Source of the DNA: Caldifarciminota bacterium | Lineage (GTDB): Bacteria > Hydrothermota > Tepidihabitantia > B3-TA06 | Assembly (NCBI GenBank): GCA_016934635.1 | Contig: JAFGSK010000081.1 | Location: 38,052-102,051 of the forward strand | Reading direction: 5' to 3' | DNA length: 64,000 bases | Position numbers and translations under genes: made by a program | Notes under the pieces: model-generated | Told to the model about the DNA's origin: nothing | The model's input: only the letters and a program-made list of their open reading frames with translations | Database searches by the model: none | In this document: one piece after another, positions 59,239 through 64,000 of the stretch | Layout: every line of letters begins with the position of its first letter | How positions within the stretch are numbered: position 1 is the first letter of the stretch

Positions 59239-60192
59239 TTATACCCTTGGCCTAAATCCCTTGCCAAGCACCTCATAAACGTCGGAGATTACGATAAAGG
59301 CCTCAGGGTCAACCTGTTTGACTACGTATTTCAGGTATGATATCTCCCTGCGCGTCAGCACGATATAGAGCACCTCCCGGTCTTTTCCGGTGAAGTAGGA
59401 ATGCCCTTTGAGTGACGTGACTCCGCGTCTCATCTCCAAAGCTATTGCCCAGGAGACCTCCTGGGGTTTCTGTGTAATAATATGCGCTGCGCGCGCGTAG
59501 CTGAAGCCTTCGAGAACGAGATCGACAACCTTCGTATTCACGATCAAGGCCAACACACCGAAAAGTGGCGCTATTATGCCTGCGTGGAAATCCGCTTCCG
59601 CGATGCCGTAGATTATTCCCCACGAGGTGATGACTACCGCGTCGAGAACGAGTATCCACGTTCCTACGGACATGTTGCTGTGCTTTGCAAAGAATTGTGC
59701 CACGATGTCCGTGCCGCCTGTGGAGCCGTGTCCGCGAAATACTATTCCCAACCCCAGCCCAAGGATAGCGCCGCCGTAAGCCGCACTCAGGATAGTCTCG
59801 CCCCCAATAGCTGCACTCTTAATATCGGCCGGTAATGCAGGCGGTATTTTCAGTATGGTTTCAAACAGGAAGATGAAACCGGATACTGCAAGGATGCCTG
59901 CAAGGCTCTTTATGGTGTAGCGCAGGCCCATACCCCTCAGTCCCAGGAAGAAGATGGGTATGTTAAGGCCGATGTAGAAAATCGAAACCGGCAATCTGGT
60001 CAGATAGTTAATTATGATGGAGATGCCGCCGACGCCGCCTGATACAATGTGATGAGGGATAAGAAACATGGTGTATGCGATTCCGCATACGGCGCTTCCC
60101 GCAAGGATCAATACTCCGTCACGCAGCTCATCCTTCCAGTTGAGCTTGAGCTTGAAACGAGGTCGCGGCGTGCGTGCAGGTTTGGTTGGCAT
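59239..60192 (-). CDS. YitT family membrane protein (DUF161/DUF2179)
   Basis: Five to six transmembrane helices match YitT: LILAGSAVCGIAYTMFLIPH followed by HIVSGGVGGISIIINYLTRL, then GGTDIVAQFFAKHSNMSVGT, the 'GGTDI' signature. The C-terminal cytoplasmic domain is DUF2179: RGVTSLKGHSYFTGKDREVL and VDPEAFIVISDVYEVLGKGF. Family members are annotated as transporters of unknown substrate. The ATG at 60192 is chosen because the longer alternative starts with TTG and adds only a polar stretch. Confidence 0.88.
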   Translation of the reverse strand: MPTKPARTPRPRFKLKLNWKDELRDGVLILAGSAVCGIAYTMFLIPHHIVSGGVGGISIIINYLTRLPVSIFYIGLNIPIFFLGLRGMGLRYTIKSLAGILAVSGFIFLFETILKIPPALPADIKSAAIGGETILSAAYGGAILGLGLGIVFRGHGSTGGTDIVAQFFAKHSNMSVGTWILVLDAVVITSWGIIYGIAEADFHAGIIAPLFGVLALIVNTKVVDLVLEGFSYARAAHIITQKPQEVSWAIALEMRRGVTSLKGHSYFTGKDREVLYIVLTRREISYLKYVVKQVDPEAFIVISDVYEVLGKGFRPRV

Positions 60193-60337
60193 GTGGGATT
60201 CTATTACATAAGAACCTTTAGTCAAGGAGACAGGGGTACGGCATGCAGTGTCGTATGTACGTAGAGGATTAGATAAGGGCGACGCAGGCGTCCTACGGAA
60301 GGTGTGTTACGGGTGTTACGAGTGTTACTGGTGAGGG

Positions 60338-60365
60338 TTGACTTGCCGTTTTTGTTTACTAGTAT
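60338..60365 (+). promoter_or_regulatory. leaderless promoter
   Basis: TTGACT at 60338-60343 and TAGTAT at 60360-60365 are 16 bp apart. The ATG at 60372 follows after 6 nt. Purine-rich AAAGGAGA occurs only after the ATG. Confidence 0.65.
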
Positions 60366-60371
60366 AAATAT

Positions 60372-60929
60372 ATGGAAAGGAGACCTGAAGACCTGGAGGG
60401 AACCCAGTCAGAACGAGGGTCTGTAAGGATAAGACACGGGCTCAAGCGCAGGCCGAATGCGCTATTCAACTTTAATCCTTGGTTTTCGATAGCCGGGTTA
60501 CTCTTCATTTACGTGACTATAAGAATCGTTGAATATTTCTGTTATTATCCTGGCGATATGTGGCAGTATTTTCAGTCCGGGACCGAAAGCGGTATCTTTG
60601 TTAAATATGTCGATTCAAAAGAGTTACTAGATTGGGTAAGAAACCCGGATATCGAAATGATACGTGTGGTTCCAAAAGAGGGGTTTCCGAGGTTGCGAGA
60701 GCACGAGTGCCGTCTTTTCTGGGTTACATTTGTTATGAACGGCAGACGGCTGACATTCGAGCAGCTTGAGGGGGTAATCAAAGAAATTGTTGAATCTAAA
60801 GGTGATAGAGGTTACCTTATCGTTCTTGAGGATAGGACTCCTGAATGGTTGAGTCACGGCGATTTTGTTGCTATTTGTGATATATTGAGGACGAATGACG
60901 CCCGGTTGATTGCAGTGGCCGTGAAATAA
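60372..60929 (+). CDS. single-pass membrane protein, possibly ExbD/TolR-like
   Basis: A basic cytoplasmic N-terminus (about 38 residues) precedes one transmembrane helix (WFSIAGLLFIYVTIRIVEYF). The periplasmic domain ends with a pattern that recalls ExbD/TolR: RLTFEQLEGVIKEIVESKGD, YLIVLEDRTPEWLSHGDFVA and CDILRTNDARLIAVAVK. The membrane Asp that ExbD needs is not seen in the helix, and no ExbB or TonB gene is nearby, so the assignment is tentative. The start is fixed by the promoter distance. Confidence 0.6.
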   Translation: MERRPEDLEGTQSERGSVRIRHGLKRRPNALFNFNPWFSIAGLLFIYVTIRIVEYFCYYPGDMWQYFQSGTESGIFVKYVDSKELLDWVRNPDIEMIRVVPKEGFPRLREHECRLFWVTFVMNGRRLTFEQLEGVIKEIVESKGDRGYLIVLEDRTPEWLSHGDFVAICDILRTNDARLIAVAVK

Positions 60930-60988
60930 GCTTTTTTCTGCTGTAATCCCAGTAAGGGATTACCTCTTAAGAAAATGCAAGAGGAGGG

Positions 60989-61016
60989 TTGACAAGATGT
61001 CTATCCGCGGTATTGT
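60989..61016 (+). promoter_or_regulatory. promoter of the first GCGPEAGYGP lipoprotein
   Basis: TTGACA at 60989-60994 and TATTGT at 61011-61016 are 16 bp apart. TAGGAGG precedes the ATG. Confidence 0.7.
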
Positions 61017-61046
61017 TAGATCGTTGAACTAACCCTAGGAGGAACA

Positions 61047-62177
61047 ATGCGTAAGAACGTGTTTTTGGGAATACTGGCAGGGTTTATAGGTCTGGCCGTC
61101 TTATCAGGCTGCGGTCCTGAAGCGGGATACGGGCCAAACGATATCGTGACTATTACCGGCAAATTCGTTGACGTTGACGGAGAACCTTTAGGCAACACAA
61201 CCATTGGTATTTGGAAACTCGATCCCGAGGGTATCTCTCTTAACAACTACTGGTACCCCGATCCTGACGATGAAGATTTTACCGAAGAAGACGGAACCTT
61301 CAGGATAAGACGTAAGGGTGAAGAGTACCTCTGGCCCAACGGAACCGCCAAGTATATAATCATAACCAATACCGACTCCCTGGACGGTCCGGTTACTGCA
61401 GTTGGGTTTTTCGTAATAAATCAGAATACAGAGGTTCCCGATATCAAACTATGGGATGCCAATGCCGGGCATAGTATTGTCAACGATACCGTGACTTTTA
61501 CATGGGACGGTGTCGAAAGTGTCGCAGGTTCTACACCGGACCATTACGGTTTCAGTTCGCGGCTATGGTACTGGGCCTTGTGGCAGGAAAAGGAAGTACA
61601 ATCCGGATTCTGTCTGCCCACCTACGTATTCCAGGATACGTGTTCCGGCTGGAGGATAGGTGCAGCATTCACCCGCGAAAACGACAGTTCATACGACTGG
61701 AGTTACATGAGCGCTACGGTTGCTGAACACGGTAACGGTAATATTATCCCTAATGCTTCCCACTGGGTATATTCTAAAGGACTTGGAGCCTATATCCCGG
61801 GACATGATACCGCGTTTAAGAGGCTTACCGATCAGGTTTTCAAGACCGAAGAAACCTTCCAGAATGCACATCCTGAATGGGTGATGCTGGATCTTGGAGA
61901 AGCGCAGTTCATCAATGCAGTAGCAGTCTACGGATTATTTACTAATTACGCCCAACCCAATGCCAAAAGCTTCGATGAGTTTGAAGTCTACGTAACTACA
62001 GATACAACTAACTGGGGTATCCCGGTAGCAACTTCAACACAAGAGGACGGCTATATACGCTTCGAGTTCAATCTCACGGAAGCGCGGTACGTAAAGTTCA
62101 AAGCAAACGACGGTTCAAACATCCAGATTCTCTGGATGCGTGAGTTTGCCGCATTCGGTCCGCCCGGCAGCGGTTGA
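61047..62177 (+). CDS. lipoprotein with carboxypeptidase-regulatory-like and discoidin-like domains, paralog 1
   Basis: The lipobox LSGC (Cys23) is followed by GPEAGYGPNDIVTITGKFVD, a beta-sandwich start like the carboxypeptidase regulatory domain, through about residue 130. The middle contains an Ig-like part (VTFTWDGVESVAGSTPDHYG). Residues 255-375 have WVMLDLGEAQFINAVAVYGL and EFNLTEARYVKFKANDGSNI, the F5/8 type C (discoidin) pattern of carbohydrate binding. It is thus a surface glycan-binding candidate. It is followed by a strong terminator and a paralog. Confidence 0.8.
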   Translation: MRKNVFLGILAGFIGLAVLSGCGPEAGYGPNDIVTITGKFVDVDGEPLGNTTIGIWKLDPEGISLNNYWYPDPDDEDFTEEDGTFRIRRKGEEYLWPNGTAKYIIITNTDSLDGPVTAVGFFVINQNTEVPDIKLWDANAGHSIVNDTVTFTWDGVESVAGSTPDHYGFSSRLWYWALWQEKEVQSGFCLPTYVFQDTCSGWRIGAAFTRENDSSYDWSYMSATVAEHGNGNIIPNASHWVYSKGLGAYIPGHDTAFKRLTDQVFKTEETFQNAHPEWVMLDLGEAQFINAVAVYGLFTNYAQPNAKSFDEFEVYVTTDTTNWGIPVATSTQEDGYIRFEFNLTEARYVKFKANDGSNIQILWMREFAAFGPPGSG

Positions 62178-62198
62178 TAAGAGATAGGTTTGAAGACA

Positions 62199-62225
62199 GG
62201 CGGGGATCCTCCCCGCCTTTTTTTT
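62199..62225 (+). terminator. Rho-independent terminator
   Basis: A perfect 8-bp GC-rich stem (GGCGGGGA / TCCCCGCC), a 3-nt loop and eight T residues. Confidence 0.9.
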
Positions 62226-62289
62226 ATCTCAGCAAGGTTTTTCTTTAGCCATGCAGGGATTCTAAAAAACGACACATAGTCCTTAACCC

Positions 62290-62318
62290 TTGACAAATGA
62301 AACCTTGAGGGGTATCTT
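62290..62318 (+). promoter_or_regulatory. promoter of the second GCGPEAGYGP-type lipoprotein
   Basis: TTGACA at 62290-62295 and TATCTT at 62313-62318 are 17 bp apart. Confidence 0.55.
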
Positions 62319-62340
62319 TACGTTACTATTATTGAGACCT

Positions 62341-62375
62341 AGCCTCGAAATGAGGCTCAACCTCAAAATGAGGTT
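62341..62375 (+). promoter_or_regulatory. twin 17-nt hairpins in the 5' leader
   Basis: AGCCTC-GAAAT-GAGGCT (62341-62357) and AACCTC-AAAAT-GAGGTT (62359-62375) are spaced 18 bp apart and end 20 bp before the ATG. They could be protein-binding RNA stems or operator palindromes. Confidence 0.55.
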
Positions 62376-62395
62376 CAATTTCCGAAGGAGGCTTT

Positions 62396-63505
62396 ATGCG
62401 ATTCGAAGCGACAACTAAGACGTTAGCGGTACTCGTTACCGCGGCGTTTGGCTTGAGCACTGTTTTCTGCTGCGGTGGGCCTGAGGCCGCTTACGGCCCT
62501 GATGACAAGGTAACCATCAAGGGGAGATTCCTTGACGAGACAGGCAGGGCACTCAAAGGAAGAGAAATCGCGGTCTGGATTGACAATATCGAGTTGTTCT
62601 TCTTCGTTCCTGATTTCACGACGTCTTCAGATAGCAAGGGATACTTCAGCATCACCGAACAGGGTAAGCATTTCATCTGGGGTTCAGGAAGAACCAAGTA
62701 TACCACGGTTGCCAACATCAGCTCGAATGACGGTCCGGTAACCTCGATGGGTTTCTACCCTATAGAAGCTATTATCGAGTTGCCTGAGGCCAGACTGTGG
62801 TCCGCTAAACTTAATGAGAGAGTCAAGCGGGGGAAGGCCACCTTCGAATGGAATACGGTGGACTATATTACAGGTCAGCCTGCTGACGAATACGAATTCG
62901 AAGCAAGGTGTGATTCTGACTGGTACCTGTGGTACGAGGACGAGGTTGAATCCGGACTTTCACTCCCTGCCTACATCTTCCAGAATCGGTGTACAGGTTG
63001 GCGTGTTTCAGCCGAGTTGGAAAGCGATGACAGCTACGGCATAGATTGGTCATACCGCAGCGAGACAAGAATCGGAAAGAATCTTTTGCCGGACAAGGAC
63101 TACAAACTCTTGTCGGCAGGTAAGCCCTGCTATGCCGAGGGACAGAGTACCCGGATAACCTCGTTTACCAACCTGGAATGGAATGATTCGCGATCGCTGG
63201 ATTCCCTGACTTCATGGTTGATGTTGGATCTGGAAGCGGTAAAGGAGATCTCCGCAGTCGCCGTTTACGATCTTGGAGTTGCGTATTACGAGTCACCGTA
63301 TGCGTTCGAATCGTTTCAGATATTCGTTGCCAAGGATACTTCCCGGTGGGGAGAGCCGGTTGCCCAGACCTCTCAGGAAGAAGGGTACATGCATTTCGAG
63401 TTTACACCGGTTAAAGGGAGATACGTAAAGTTAGAGGGTAATCCGGGTTCCAACGTCAGCTTGAGCAGTCTCGTGGAGTTTGCGGCGTTCGGCCCTGCCA
63501 GATAG
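62396..63505 (+). CDS. lipoprotein with carboxypeptidase-regulatory-like and discoidin-like domains, paralog 2
   Basis: It follows the plan of paralog 1: signal peptide ending STVFCC, GGPEAAYGPDDKVTIKGRFL, the segment GPVTSMGFYPI, ESGLSLPAYIFQNRCTGWRV and the discoidin-like end WLMLDLEAVKEISAVAVYDL and EFTPVKGRYVKLEGNPGSNV followed by FAAFGPAR. In place of LSGC it has a Cys-Cys pair at 25-26; lipidation is likely on one of them. GAAGGAGG lies before the ATG. Together the pair look like a duplicated surface binding lipoprotein. Confidence 0.8.
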   Translation: MRFEATTKTLAVLVTAAFGLSTVFCCGGPEAAYGPDDKVTIKGRFLDETGRALKGREIAVWIDNIELFFFVPDFTTSSDSKGYFSITEQGKHFIWGSGRTKYTTVANISSNDGPVTSMGFYPIEAIIELPEARLWSAKLNERVKRGKATFEWNTVDYITGQPADEYEFEARCDSDWYLWYEDEVESGLSLPAYIFQNRCTGWRVSAELESDDSYGIDWSYRSETRIGKNLLPDKDYKLLSAGKPCYAEGQSTRITSFTNLEWNDSRSLDSLTSWLMLDLEAVKEISAVAVYDLGVAYYESPYAFESFQIFVAKDTSRWGEPVAQTSQEEGYMHFEFTPVKGRYVKLEGNPGSNVSLSSLVEFAAFGPAR

Positions 63506-63584
63506 TACACTGTTAATACGTGTAGGTTAGATCCTCAAGCCTGCAAACCTACGAGGGGTTAAGTTTTCTTGGGGATTCTTGGGT

Positions 63585-64000
63585 TGTTGACGGGGTTAAT
63601 TTACAGCGCAAGAAACACGGCAGTGAGATAAGGTTGCAGCTAGTGTTTTCGAACTGGGTTTAAGAAATGGTTAACCCAGGGCCTTGCGCTGGAAACAGTC
63701 CTTAGATCGGCTAATATGAATTTACAGCGCGAAAACGAGAAGTATTTTGATGTAGGGTCTCAAGTTAGGGTCTGGTATTTATCTAAAATTAACCAAGGGC
63801 TTTGCGCTGGAAACGCTCCTTAGATCGGATAATATGAATTTACAGCGCGAAAAACATCAATCTATCCTTTAATCCAGCGCTGCGATTTGTTTGAGAATCT
63901 GTATTGAGTTAATCTAACGCTTTGCGCTGGAAACGCTCCTTGGTCCGAATGATATGAATTTACAGCGCGAAAAACATCAATCTATCCTTTAATCCAGCGC
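63585..64000. repeat. repeat array with 66-bp conserved blocks and variable inserts (cut by window end)
   Basis: Three conserved blocks begin at 63671, 63789 and 63909 (period 118-120 bp), each running TTAACC..GGGC.TTGCGCTGG to TTTACAGCGCGAAAA. A half block lies at 63585-63608. Each block is framed by GCGCTG and CAGCGC, which can pair over a loop of about 33 nt. The inserts at 63736-63788 and 63856-63908 are 53 bp and unrelated, whereas the insert starting at 63976 repeats the second one exactly to the window end. No ORF spans the array. No Cas gene is in the window. Confidence 0.8.

Noticed and set aside
63585..64000. CRISPR array
   Set aside because: The conserved blocks are about 66 bp, the inserts 53 bp with one insert repeated, and no cas gene is present in the window.

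Overview
The window is about 64 kb of a mid-GC, free-living Gram-negative bacterium. Lipoprotein signal peptides are frequent. Several secreted proteins end in the C-terminal sorting-type Ig domain seen in Bacteroidetes and related FCB or candidate phyla, and there is a LolA-like/ABC permease operon. Together these suggest an uncultured lineage of the FCB or WOR-3/Stahlbacteria type; this is an inference and no marker gene is present. No rRNA, tRNA, phage, transposase or true CRISPR-Cas locus was recognised. Promoters are unusually easy to read: most are close to TTGACA-N16-TATAAT, and six of them place the -10 box only 6-7 nt before the start codon, implying leaderless mRNAs.

Layout. 1-6.3 kb: end of an unknown gene, a lipoprotein, a GNAT acetyltransferase, a dihydroorotate-dehydrogenase-like protein, a TPR protein, a DUF4424/discoidin protein, an NlpC/P60-like secreted protein and two gene relics. 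6.4-10.4 kb (minus): molybdopterin oxidoreductase, 2H phosphoesterase, YghO-like acetyltransferase, WD40-like secreted protein and SatP acetate transporter. 10.6-19.4 kb (plus): cupredoxin, small lipoprotein, class C serine hydrolase, a DarT-DarG toxin-antitoxin fusion, TPR protein plus membrane partner, and two paralogous PKD-like lipoproteins. 19.4-25.9 kb (minus): a six-gene operon of DUF2087-TetR regulator, LolD-like ATPase, three FtsX-type permeases and a LolA-like protein, with palindromic operator sites at its promoter. 26-41 kb (mostly minus): LuxE-type synthetase, unknown lipoproteins, methyltransferases, two APH-fold kinases, YoaP and YpeA acetyltransferases, a QueG-like Fe-S protein, two C45 Ntn-hydrolases and an esterase-PDZ protein. 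41.4-50.4 kb (plus): three HEAT membrane proteins (one frameshifted), NfeD protease, two large propeller-like secreted proteins and a PAS/GAF sensor. 50.4-63.5 kb: roadblock protein, aminotransferase, beta-helix lipoprotein, glycosyltransferase, paired lipoproteins, PrcB-domain protein, pRiA4b ORF-3-like protein, zinc ribbon protein, YitT transporter, an ExbD-like protein and two paralogous lipoproteins. The last 0.4 kb is a roughly 120-bp repeat array that runs off the window.

Three themes recur. First, tandem duplication: at least seven adjacent paralog pairs or sets. Second, decay that leaves only gene ends: DUF2156, DUF4424, PrcB and YitT relics. Third, intergenic repeat families. The most striking single gene is the one-polypeptide DarTG, which is AT-rich, has its own promoter and is bracketed by a 24-bp direct repeat.
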